Source: Virgisporangium aliadipatigenens (GTDB lineage Bacteria > Actinomycetota > Actinomycetes > Mycobacteriales > Micromonosporaceae). Taken from it: a stretch of 64,000 nt of DNA. The translations under genes were made by a program, and so were the position numbers. Positions 15,043 through 25,100 of the stretch are shown here, in pieces (position 1 is the first letter of the stretch; each line of letters starts with the position of its first letter). The DNA is taken from positions 218,760-282,759 of the forward strand of contig NZ_BOPF01000013.1 in assembly GCF_016863615.1 (NCBI RefSeq), written 5' to 3'. The notes beneath the pieces were generated by a model. That model was not told the origin of the DNA. It searched no databases and worked only from the letters and a program-made list of their open reading frames with translations.

Positions 15043-18000
15043 CTAGAGCTTCGGAATCAGGATGATCTGACCAGCGCCGTACGTAGCGATGAACTCCGCG
15101 TTCAACAACTCCCGGTCGGTAAACGCCCCGTTCTCGAAGTCGGCCGTCTGATAGTAAACCGTCTCGCCTGCGTCGTTGCGGAACGTCAGATCGGGGAATT
15201 TCCGGTTCCCGGAGGGATCCTTCACCGCCCGTTGAGGCTTGGTGCCGCCTGCGACATGGGTCCATCCCGGCTCAGCGTCCATGATGTCGAACTGCAGCCC
15301 GATGTCCTGCGTCCGTGTTGCCGTGTCACCACGCATGCCCCCGGTGTTACGAACGATTCTGGGCTTTCCACCGGTAGCGCAGGTACAACTGGTCGAGTGC
15401 GGCTGCCCGGAGGGAGCCGTTTGCGTCCCACCGCAGTTGTGTACCAACACATCGGCATCGGCGGACAACACAAAGAATGTGTGCAGGTCCGCGACGGTCA
15501 GATCGAGGACCGTTGTCGTTTCGGTATGGATCTCAATCGCGGAGACCTGGACCCGCTCGCCGTTCGATGCCAGCAGCCATTGACCGGCGCTCAGTTCGCC
15601 CGCCGGCAACCACCTGCGAAGGTCGGGAACCCAGAACGGGTGGTTTGCGGTGGCGTTGATCCGCGTGCCCGTACCCGTCCCGGACGGTCGCACGATGATG
15701 GTAACGAGCTTCTTCTGTCCCGCACTGGCAATGGTCGCGGTCACCGGCTTCTCGGTGGGCCTTCCATCCACCGGGTCCGCCGCCAAAACGCGGTCGCCGA
15801 CCTTGACCTTCTCCAACGATTTCCCGGAACCGTCGGCCATTCGTACCGCTGTTCCGGCAGTAAAGCTACTGGCACTGCACGCTGTGGGCCGGCCACCGGA
15901 CGAACCCACCGACTTCGCCCCACCGCCCCGCCTGAACCCCGAAGCGATAGCCCGCCCCTCGGCCGCGAACCCTCTCCCCGCGGCCTGCGTGGCGGCCTTC
16001 GCACCTACCCCACTGGCCAGCGAGGAGAAGCCCGCCTTGATCCCCGCGCCCACCATCGACCCGAGCCCACCGAGCGCCCCGCCGATCAGCCCACCGATGG
16101 CGGCCTGCGCACCGAGCTGCCCCCAGCTGAACTCCCCCTTGCCCTCGACCTTCGTCTCATAGGCATAGGTGACGGCCGACCCCACGGCTCCGGCCAGGGC
16201 GCCACAAGCGACAGCCCCCGCACCGGTCCACCCGATCGCGAAACCGCAACCGATCCCGACAGCAGCCCCCGCGACGAACCCGGCGATATCCGCCTTGTGG
16301 TCGTCCGCCCAGTTGAGCGCCTTGCTGAAGCCGCTACGCGTCTTGCAGGCGACGTCCCAGGTGGAGCACTTGTTGGTGACCTTCTTGCCGCCCCCGCCGC
16401 CGTTCTTCCCGCCGCCGCCCGACCCGCCGGAGGTCTGGGTGTTGTTCGAGCCGGTGGAGCCGGTTCCTTTTGTCTCGTTGGAGTTGATGTAGTTGCCGTA
16501 GTACTGGTCGTCGGTGATCGGTTTCAGCCCGTCGGGGTCGCTCGCCGACGTCGGCATGTTGTTGGCGTACGAGTAGCCGTTCATCTGCTGCAGGTCGCCG
16601 TAGTCGACGATCGGGTCGACCGAGACGAAGCGGCCGAGCGCGGGGTCGTACTCCCGGGCGCCCAGATGGGTCAGGCCCGTCGGGTCGACCGTTCCGCCGA
16701 CGAAGCCCTTTTCGTTCACCCAGGTGGGGGCCACACCGCGGGCCAGCCCGAACGGCGTTTCCCGGCGCTGGGTGACGTTCTGCGTCGCGGCGTCGATCGC
16801 GATCTGCTGGGTGCCGTGGTAGTCGGTCGTCAGCCAGGTCACGCCCGCGGCGGTCCGCTGCGCGACCGGTCCGCCGCCGAACTCGTAGAAACGCGTGCAT
16901 GTCTTCGCGTTTGTTGCCTTGTCCCAGCGCAGTTCCGCGCCCGGCAGGTAGAGCGTCTTGCCCTTGGCATCGCGGCGGATCAGGCGCTGGCCGCCGGCGT
17001 CGTAGACGTAACTCGTCGAGCCCGTGGCGTCCGAAGTGGTCGCCAGCTTGCCCTCGCGGTCCCACGTGAGGGTCTGTGGTTCGCCGCCCGGCCCGAGGCG
17101 GGTGAGGGTGTTGCCTGCGGCGTCGAACGTGAACGCCGTCGTCGTCGAAACCCCGCCGACGCTGCGAGTCTGGCCGGTGAGCGTGTGCGGCTGGCTCCCG
17201 CCGTCGTCCGGGTAGTCGTAGGAGGTGACGGTGTCGCCGCCGACGTTCAGCGAGTGGTCGGTCTGGGTCTGCCGGCGGCCCAGCGCGTCATAGGTCCACG
17301 ACTGCCAGTACGGCGCGGGGCCGCCGAGCGTGCCCGTGGCCCGGGTCTGGGAACAGTCGCCGCTCGCCGGCGTCCACGCCTCGCTGAGCCGCATCTGGCT
17401 GTCGTAGTCGTAGCACTGGACATCGGTCGCGCGGCCGGGCGCGGCGTCCGCGGCGCGCAGGACCTTGCCGGCGTCGTCGTATCCGTATGTCACCTCGGAG
17501 ACGAGGTTCGGTGAGACGCCGTCGCGCTCCGTCCAGGTCTTCGTGAGGCGGCCGGTGCCGAGTTCGCGCTCGAAGTACTGATATACGCGGGAACCGGCAC
17601 CGCTGAACATGCCCTGATAGAGGGTGTACTGCTCCGGTTGCGCCAGCGCGTTGTAGCGGGTGTCGGAGACGTAGCTCTGGTGGTCCAGCCCGTAGAACGT
17701 CGTCAGCCGCTGCGGCAGCCCCAACTCGGTGTACTCGACGGCGAGCGACTCCAGCGTCAGGTCACCGGTCCTCGGCATGGTCAAACTGTTGAGGCTGCCG
17801 TCCGGGTTGTACGCGTAGTCGTAGTAGTACGTACCGGCGATCGCGCCCTCGCTCAGCGGGATCGTGATGGCGCTCTGCGTCGGCTTGTAGGAGTTGTCGT
17901 AGTAGGTGACCTCGGTCGTGTACCGGTCGGTGCCGTTGTAGCGCACCGACGTGGCCGGCTTCCCCTTGGCGAGCGTGCCGTCCGGCAGCGGCACCGAGTC

Positions 18001-21000
18001 GTACGTCCACCCGGCCAGCTGTGGCCCGGTCGTACTGTCGCCGCGCAGCGCCGTCTTGCGGCTCAGGTTGTCGTACGACAGGAAAAGCTTCTTGCCGCGC
18101 GCGTCCGTCGTGGAGGTGACCCGGCCGGCGTCGTCGTAGGTCGTGCTGCTCGTGCCGCTGTCCGGGTCCTTGGACGAGATTTTCCTTCCTCGAACGTCGT
18201 ACGTGTACTCCCACCTGTTCCCGGCGGGATCCTGGACGGCCGCCAGCAGGTTCTTGTGGTTGTACGTGTACGTGATCGCGTCGTAGTCGCCGCTCAGGTC
18301 CCGGCCCCGGTAGGTGCGCTTCTCCACCGTGTGGCCGCGTCCGTCCACGATGGACGATGTCGCGACTCCGCCGGCCGGCGGCACGACATCGGTGCGGTCG
18401 CCGCCGTAGGAGGTCGTGGTGCGCCAGCGCTCGACACCGGCGGGTTTGAAGATGCTCGCCTTGACCCGGCCGGCACCGTCGTACACCGTCGCTGTCTGGT
18501 CGGGAACGTCCGTCGGGTCCGGAGCCGCCACCAGGTCCACGCCGGGCGCACCGGTCGAGTAATAGGTGCCGTACTTGAGCTTCACCCGCCCGGCGGTGTC
18601 ATAAATCTGGTCGGTCAACATCCGGCCGCCCCGCGCGTCGGGCGACGCCGCCTGGGTCTGGCGCGGTCGCAGCAGCCCGTCGTAGAGCGTGTACGTGGAG
18701 ATGTAGTTCCCGGCGGGATTGAGCTTCTGGGTGGTGACCGCGACGGCGCCATCCTTGCGGATCAGGTAGGCGTACCGCATCGACGGGTCGTTCTCGTGCT
18801 GCGCCCGTGGGCGTTCCGGGAGCCACACGTCGGTGAGCCTGCCCAGCCCGTCGTAGCGCAGGTCGGTACGCCGCTGGTTGATGTCCACAGTGGACGTCGC
18901 CAGGCCGAACGCCGGCTCGATGGTGCTCGTGTTCGTCCAGCCGCGCACGTTCGTGTCGACGGTCTGCGTGACCGGCCCGCCCTCGCTCGGCGTGTACGCC
19001 GTCGCGGAACGGTTCCCGAGCACATCCCACGACTCCGTCACCCGGCCGTACTTGTCGTACGCCGAACGCGACACCGTCAGGTACGTGGCGGCCGTGCCGT
19101 TCCAGGTGGCGAGCTGCTCGACCTTGGTGACGTTGCCCTTCTTCGGCGCGACGCCCCAGTCCTGCCCGTCATAAGAAGTGCGTCCGTCGCCGATGATGTC
19201 GCCCTCGGCCACGAGCCTCCCGTCGGCCGCGGCACAGGCGAGCCCGACCGAACGCGCCTGATGCGGCAACGACATCAGCCACGCGCCGGTGTTCCGCGGC
19301 TCGTACGTGGTGGTGCTGCACTGCTCGTCCCCGGGAACATCCAGATCGCCGGCGTCGTCCACCTTGACGGTCATCCCGTACGCGTCGAACTCCTTGCGCA
19401 CACCGGTCCGCAGCGGCAGGCGCCCCTTGTCCCGCGCGGTGCGGTTCTGTGTCGCCTGAACGTTCGTGTACCGCGCGGCGACCTTCGCGCCGTTGACGGT
19501 GCGGGTGGCGATCTCGCCGGAACTCCACGGTTCGTTGACGACGCCGCTGATCTCGGCGCCGTCGGGGCCGCCGTCGAGCGTGCGCGTCTCCCGGGTCATG
19601 CCGGCGAACCAGTCCTCGTCGGGGCCGGCGCCGCCCTGCGAGTCGGTGACCGTGACGGCCCGGGTGCCGGACGGGAGCTTGTCGCCGTTCATGCCGCGGT
19701 AGTAGAGCGACTCGGAGTATGTCTGTTCGCCGGGATCGCCGACCAGCTCACCGACCCGCGCGTAGCCGCGCCACTGCGAATACGTCTTGCCGTCCTCGGA
19801 GATGAGCCCGTCGTCGTCGGTGAAGTGCCACGCCGGGTCGCCGATGTAGTTGTACCGGTGCACGACCCGGGAGGCGTTGCCCGACCAGTCCGTCTCGATG
19901 ACCTTGTCGACGCGGTACTTGTGGAAGAAGTCGAGCGTGGACTGCGTGTCCCCGCTGCGCGTCCACTTGACCGGATAGCACCGCAACGTGTTGTTCTGCA
20001 GAGCGTTCCGATCGGGCATCAGGCCACCGGCGACGCACTGCGGTTGCGAATACTCCACCTGGACGGAGCCGCCGGTCTCGGTCTCGATCCCGACGAGTCG
20101 CCGCCAGTTCATGGAGGGCGCGTTGTCGACCGTGTCGACCCGGTTGTGCATCGGCTCGCCGTGGAGGGTCACGTCCGGCAGCGTCGTCGTTCCGCCGACG
20201 AGGCCGACGTGGGAGATCCGGTCCAGCCAGAGACCGGCCCGCGTGCTGTCCTCCGGGTCCGGGTAGCTATGGGTGAACGTCCACCGCTCGACGTCGCGGA
20301 AGTCGTTCGCCGCGGCGTTTCGCACCTGCGTGGTGACGGTCTTCAGGCGGCGCGTCGTCCAGAAGGTGGGCGACACGTTGTCGCACGTGCTGCCCTTGCA
20401 CTCGAGGTCCCACGGGGTGTCGGGCCACTGCGTCTCGCCGTGCGTGGCGCAGTTCTCCTTGCAGCGGTCGTCGTATCCGTAGAGCACACGGGCGGCGGCC
20501 GTCCCGGCGAAGACGGTGTCGGTGCCGAGCTGCGGATCGGCGTTGTCGTTGCGGGTGCCGTACTCGACGCGGTCGAGCTGTCCGGCACGCACGTACGACA
20601 CGGGCGCGCTGGTCTTCAGGTTCTGCGCGTACTTGTTCGACTCGCTCGAGTACCAGAACGACATCGTGTTGCCGTTCGGGTCGACGACGTAGTCGAGGTT
20701 CCACCGGTACGCCTGCGTGCACACCGACGCGGCGAACGTCGCCTGATGGCACGGCTCATTGGCGTGGTTGCCGAAGACCGGCGCCGTCCACACCGAACCC
20801 GTCTCGGTGTTGCCGCTCGCCCAGCCCGGCAGCCGGTTGCGCCCGAACCAGTACTGCGTCCCGTTCGTGGTCGTGACGACCCACCACTCGCCGTCCTTGG
20901 CGCCGTTGGCCTGCCCGTAGCGGCGCTGCACGCGGGACCCGTCGTGGGTGCGCGGGTGCCAGACGTTGGCGTCGCCCGCGTCCTTGATGAGTTCGACCGA

Positions 21001-22146
21001 ACGGCCACCGAGGTTCATCGTGGCGTTGTCGGTCGCCCAGCACTGGTCGCCGGTCTTCTCCGTATTGTTGGCGCCGTTGGCGCGATCCTCGGAGCAGTCC
21101 TTGTAGCGCCGTTCGATGTAGCCGCTGGAGTTGAGTTCGAAGCCCTCGCCGACCACGGACGGCTGGTTGTTGGAGGCCGCCATGCGCCCGTCGACGGACT
21201 GCGCCGAGTAGCTCAGGCTCACGGTCGGGCTGGGCCCGCCGAGCGCCGGCGGGGTGCGCATCGGGTACGACCACGAGAAGTCGCCGGAGGAACCGCCCGC
21301 CGACCACGTCGAGGACGCCGACAGGCTGGTGGCGGCGTAGCTGCCCGCGGCACCCGACGGCCCGGCGGCCAACGCCAGCAGCACTCCGCCGGAGGCGCCG
21401 GCACGGGCCCGTTCGTCGCGGTCGGCGCCGCTGACCGATCCGACGCCGACGTCGGCCGACACCCGACGGCTCCGGGTATCGTTGCGCGACGGCAGAACGG
21501 TGCCGCGACACGCCTCCGCGCCCGGTGTCGTCAGCGCACACTCCGGCATGGCCACCAGCCGCAGCCGGCTCGCCCAGTCGCCGCCGAACGCGGTGGCAAA
21601 CTGTCCATAGTCGACGGTCACGCCGAGCGCACCGGTGCCGACCCGGCTGTCGGCCGGCGTCACCCGAAACAGCACACCCGTTGTGCCCGAACGCTTCGCG
21701 GCCTCCTGATCGAGCACGTCCACCCGCACCCGCGACGAACCGGCGCCGGCGCTCACGACGTTCGACGAAGAAGTATTGGTGACCGAGACCGGAAGCCCCG
21801 CGACGGCGGCCGACGCGTCCGCGGCCCGGGCGGAGGGCTGCGACTGGCGCAGGTCCAGCGTCGCCGAACCGGCCGACGGCCACACCGGCGCCGGTTTCGT
21901 GGTGGCATCCTTCGCGGGCGGATACGACGGCCGCCGTGCGGGCACCTTCTCGACCTCGACCGGGTCGATCGGCTTACCGGTCGTCGGGTCGAACGCCTTG
22001 GCCGGCGCGGCCAGCGCGGGACCGGTGCCGGCCAGCGTGACGACCAGGGTCGCGCACAGGCCCACGATCGCCGCGCGGGTGCGGCCGAACGGCTTGCTCA
22101 CCAATGCCTCCGGGAAAGAGGAGCGGCTGTTGCGGAACGGGCGCAT
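15043..22146 (-). CDS. Secreted RHS/YD-repeat polymorphic toxin with HINT domain and variable C-terminal domain
   Basis: A giant protein of 2367 residues. In order: a Sec-type signal with a long basic N-region and hydrophobic core (AAIVGLCATLVVTLAG) ending near ALAAPA (about residue 50); an N-terminal beta-rich region shared with actinobacterial RHS proteins (to about 900); many YD repeats of the form GR-x-T-x9-D/Y (about 1000-1830); the RHS core hallmark (GAREYDPALGRFVSVDP, about 1829-1846); a Gly-rich hydrophobic linker; a HINT domain (about 2090-2237: starts CSASSFTAGT, has TANHPFW, ends VLVHN-C); and a 130-residue C-terminal domain after the HN/C junction. HINT probably autocleaves to free the tip. 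The ATG is used; an upstream GTG at 22155 would overlap the LamG-gene stop (GTGA). Confidence 0.93.
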   Translation of the reverse strand: MRPFRNSRSSFPEALVSKPFGRTRAAIVGLCATLVVTLAGTGPALAAPAKAFDPTTGKPIDPVEVEKVPARRPSYPPAKDATTKPAPVWPSAGSATLDLRQSQPSARAADASAAVAGLPVSVTNTSSSNVVSAGAGSSRVRVDVLDQEAAKRSGTTGVLFRVTPADSRVGTGALGVTVDYGQFATAFGGDWASRLRLVAMPECALTTPGAEACRGTVLPSRNDTRSRRVSADVGVGSVSGADRDERARAGASGGVLLALAAGPSGAAGSYAATSLSASSTWSAGGSSGDFSWSYPMRTPPALGGPSPTVSLSYSAQSVDGRMAASNNQPSVVGEGFELNSSGYIERRYKDCSEDRANGANNTEKTGDQCWATDNATMNLGGRSVELIKDAGDANVWHPRTHDGSRVQRRYGQANGAKDGEWWVVTTTNGTQYWFGRNRLPGWASGNTETGSVWTAPVFGNHANEPCHQATFAASVCTQAYRWNLDYVVDPNGNTMSFWYSSESNKYAQNLKTSAPVSYVRAGQLDRVEYGTRNDNADPQLGTDTVFAGTAAARVLYGYDDRCKENCATHGETQWPDTPWDLECKGSTCDNVSPTFWTTRRLKTVTTQVRNAAANDFRDVERWTFTHSYPDPEDSTRAGLWLDRISHVGLVGGTTTLPDVTLHGEPMHNRVDTVDNAPSMNWRRLVGIETETGGSVQVEYSQPQCVAGGLMPDRNALQNNTLRCYPVKWTRSGDTQSTLDFFHKYRVDKVIETDWSGNASRVVHRYNYIGDPAWHFTDDDGLISEDGKTYSQWRGYARVGELVGDPGEQTYSESLYYRGMNGDKLPSGTRAVTVTDSQGGAGPDEDWFAGMTRETRTLDGGPDGAEISGVVNEPWSSGEIATRTVNGAKVAARYTNVQATQNRTARDKGRLPLRTGVRKEFDAYGMTVKVDDAGDLDVPGDEQCSTTTYEPRNTGAWLMSLPHQARSVGLACAAADGRLVAEGDIIGDGRTSYDGQDWGVAPKKGNVTKVEQLATWNGTAATYLTVSRSAYDKYGRVTESWDVLGNRSATAYTPSEGGPVTQTVDTNVRGWTNTSTIEPAFGLATSTVDINQRRTDLRYDGLGRLTDVWLPERPRAQHENDPSMRYAYLIRKDGAVAVTTQKLNPAGNYISTYTLYDGLLRPRQTQAASPDARGGRMLTDQIYDTAGRVKLKYGTYYSTGAPGVDLVAAPDPTDVPDQTATVYDGAGRVKASIFKPAGVERWRTTTSYGGDRTDVVPPAGGVATSSIVDGRGHTVEKRTYRGRDLSGDYDAITYTYNHKNLLAAVQDPAGNRWEYTYDVRGRKISSKDPDSGTSSTTYDDAGRVTSTTDARGKKLFLSYDNLSRKTALRGDSTTGPQLAGWTYDSVPLPDGTLAKGKPATSVRYNGTDRYTTEVTYYDNSYKPTQSAITIPLSEGAIAGTYYYDYAYNPDGSLNSLTMPRTGDLTLESLAVEYTELGLPQRLTTFYGLDHQSYVSDTRYNALAQPEQYTLYQGMFSGAGSRVYQYFERELGTGRLTKTWTERDGVSPNLVSEVTYGYDDAGKVLRAADAAPGRATDVQCYDYDSQMRLSEAWTPASGDCSQTRATGTLGGPAPYWQSWTYDALGRRQTQTDHSLNVGGDTVTSYDYPDDGGSQPHTLTGQTRSVGGVSTTTAFTFDAAGNTLTRLGPGGEPQTLTWDREGKLATTSDATGSTSYVYDAGGQRLIRRDAKGKTLYLPGAELRWDKATNAKTCTRFYEFGGGPVAQRTAAGVTWLTTDYHGTQQIAIDAATQNVTQRRETPFGLARGVAPTWVNEKGFVGGTVDPTGLTHLGAREYDPALGRFVSVDPIVDYGDLQQMNGYSYANNMPTSASDPDGLKPITDDQYYGNYINSNETKGTGSTGSNNTQTSGGSGGGGKNGGGGGKKVTNKCSTWDVACKTRSGFSKALNWADDHKADIAGFVAGAAVGIGCGFAIGWTGAGAVACGALAGAVGSAVTYAYETKVEGKGEFSWGQLGAQAAIGGLIGGALGGLGSMVGAGIKAGFSSLASGVGAKAATQAAGRGFAAEGRAIASGFRRGGGAKSVGSSGGRPTACSASSFTAGTAVRMADGSGKSLEKVKVGDRVLAADPVDGRPTEKPVTATIASAGQKKLVTIIVRPSGTGTGTRINATANHPFWVPDLRRWLPAGELSAGQWLLASNGERVQVSAIEIHTETTTVLDLTVADLHTFFVLSADADVLVHNCGGTQTAPSGQPHSTSCTCATGGKPRIVRNTGGMRGDTATRTQDIGLQFDIMDAEPGWTHVAGGTKPQRAVKDPSGNRKFPDLTFRNDAGETVYYQTADFENGAFTDRELLNAEFIATYGAGQIILIPKL

Positions 22147-22151
22147 CGTCG

Positions 22152-25100
22152 TCACGCCCCAGGCGGCCGGAACGTGACCGCCCGGCTGTCGGCCAGGATG
22201 TCGTGGCCGAATGCGTAGGTGAAGCTCATGAAGATGTCCCAGTCGAGCAGCGTGACGGCCAGCCCGGCGCCCTGATCCGCACCGAGATCCTTGTAATTGG
22301 TGGTGATCGAGCCGTCGGCCCGCAGGATCGCGCTGAACGAGATCCGGTAGTTCGGCCCCTCGTCGGGATTTCGCAGCACGTCCCGCCATTCGATGAGGAC
22401 CTGTTGCGTCGCACCCGATCCCGACACCGCCGTGCGCACGCTCGACTGGCTGTCCAGGCTCAGTGCCCCGTCGTACGCGACATCGATGTACGCGCGGCTG
22501 TCCGGGAACTGGAGGAAGCCACGACTGGAGGCCCAGACGGAGTTGAACGTCCGGCCGTTGAACTCGAACGGGAACGGCAGCGGCACGGCGGACCGGAGAT
22601 CGGACTCAGTTCCGGGCTCGTTCATCGGCAGCACGTTCTGATCGGCCTGTTGGAACGGCAGGTCGCTCACGTCGCAGGTGTAGCCGCCGTGGCCGCGCCG
22701 GGCGACGAGCGGTATCGCCAGATCGGTATCGGCCTGGAGGTCCACCGACACCTCGGCACCCAGGCAGCCAACCTCGTAAATCTCCACCGTGTAGGTGGCG
22801 GCCTCAAGTCCGGAGACCGAGAACTCGGCGTTCTCGAACCATCCCACCTCACCGACGACGGGATACAGATCGACGCTCTGGAGCCATTCGTCCGTCTGCA
22901 CACCGCCCGTGCTGCGTCCCGACAGCGTGTACGTCGGGATCGGCTTCGGGTCGGACGGATACGCGAAGACGACCGCCTTGTTGTCGTCCAGCACCGCCTG
23001 CATGTAGCTGTACTGGAGGCCGGAAGTGCCGCCCGGGCTCTCCAGTCCGACCACCGCGCCGAGGCCACGCCCCTCGTCGTCGGAAAGGTAGGCGGTGTCG
23101 TAGTTGTACTCGATGGTGCCGTCTTCGGAGAGAATCACTTCGAACGACGTGAGGTCACCGTTCAGGCCCCAACCCGACGGCGCCATGAACTTACGCCACT
23201 CGATGATGAACTTCCGGTTGGGCGCAGACCCGATAGTGCCCGTCCGGATCGAGCGCTCCTCGTTGTCCAGGAAGTACGGCAGCCAGAACGGTGCGAGCAC
23301 CCCGTTGGCCCGGTCCAACGCCGGCAGGCTCTGCGGACTCGCGTCCACATGCCGCGCGAAGCTGGCGACACCGGTGTCCTCCACCCAGATCGAGGTGTGG
23401 TTCTTGCCGTAGAACGGCACCGGGAAGGGCAGCTGTACCTGACCCGGCTGGATGGCCGGCCCGTCCGCGAGGACGAACGGCTTCGACTCGACCCGGCAGG
23501 TGTAGCCGAACTTGTCGCTCTGCGCCGCCAGCGCCAGATTCATCGCGACCGGCGCGTCCACCCGCACGTCGGTGGTCCCTGACTTGCCGCACTCGGTGGA
23601 GACCATCGCCGACACCCGGTAATCGGCGGGCTCCAACACCGTGAACGAGTACCTCCCGTCCGCGCCCGTCGTGACCGTCCGCGTGGTCGGCATCAACCGC
23701 ACCAGCGCACCCGGTAGCGGCGCCCCGTTCTCGTCCGTGACGACGCCCGACACGGCCGGCCCACGGGTGATCGCGACGATGTCGTTCGTGAGTTCGCTCA
23801 GCCGCCCGGTGTCGCTGACCGCGGCCGCGAAGACGAACGTCTCCCCCGCCCGGTTCGCCTGCACCGACACTGTCACCTTGCCGCCCGGTGCCGGCAGGTC
23901 GACGGTGTTCGGCAGGTCCTGCGTGGTGAGCCCGTAGCGGATCTTCCGCACCGCCGTGTCCCCGTGCGCGTCGAACGTCACCTGCATCGGCCGGTCGTCG
24001 TATCCGTGGGTGCCGCCCGGGAAGGCGATGGTCGGCTTGGTCGGCCGCACCTGGTTGGTGAACTCGGTCTCGGTCGCGCCCACCAGCCGCCCGTAGATGC
24101 GCACGTCATCGATGGCGCCGTCGAAGAAGTCGGTGTTGACCCCGGCCCACTTCCCGCGGCCGATCAGCACCGCGCCGGTGGCGTTGAACGGCGTGGTGAC
24201 GGTGGAGGTGGACGCCTGCAGCACCCCGTTGACGTAGAGGCGCACGGCACCCGTGGAGCTGTCGTAGGTGCCCGCGAGGTGGGTCCAGGTGCCGACGACG
24301 GCGGGCGAGTCCGAAAGGACGCCGGCGATCGCCGGACTGTCCACATCGGACTTGGCGATGGCGAAGCGCCACTTGTTGGCCGCCCCGCTGTAGCTCAGCT
24401 GGAACGCCGAGACGCGTGCGCCGTCCTGGCTGACGATGACCTTCTGGAGGTTTCCGCCCGCGACGTCGAGCCGGACCCACGCCGAGACGGTGTAGTTGGC
24501 GTCGGTGCGCAGCGTCCTGAGGGCGTCGGTCGTGGGGTCCTTTGTGGACACCGGGCCGGCGGTGAAGGCGTTGCCCCAGTTCGACGCGCTTACCTTGAGG
24601 CCGCTGCCGACACTGCCGCGGCCCGGGGTCCACGCGCTGTTGGCGACGGTGAGGGCGTTGCCGTGGGCGCTGGCGTCGGTGCCGTTGTCGTCGAGGCGCC
24701 AGTGCGCGTCCGCTCCGGCACCCGCCCGCACGCCGAAGGTGTAGGACCTCGGGGTGGCCGAGTAGTTGCCGGCCCGGTCCCGGGACCAGACCCGCAGCGT
24801 GTGCGCGCCGTCGGTCGGCGGCGTCACGGAGACCGTGGCCGTCTTGTCGCTGGCGGCGTCGGCCTGGAACGCCTGCGCCGGCTGGATCCCCGTGTCGAGG
24901 GTGTAGGCGTAGCCGACCACGTCGGACTGCCCCGTGGCAGGCGGCGTGAACGTGAACGTGCCGGCCACACCCGCACCGCCGTTCAGCTGGCCGCCGGTCG
25001 GGTAGGTGGTGGAGCTGACCGCGGACGGCACGTTCGGTGGCGTGGCGTCCACGGTGAACTCGCACCGCACCGAGTACTGCCCGTCGTCGATCCCGTCGTA

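Noticed and set aside
15900..22100. RHS gene as a possible DNA repeat array.
   Set aside because: The YD repeats are protein-level and diverged; no tandem or direct DNA repeats with uniform spacing are visible, and no CRISPR-like pattern.
17638..22218. Very long open frames on the plus strand across the RHS gene (including a 1526-codon one).
   Set aside because: Antisense shadows of high-GC coding sequence: arginine- and valine-rich, low complexity, no domain, no ribosome site. The minus-strand RHS protein has clear domains.
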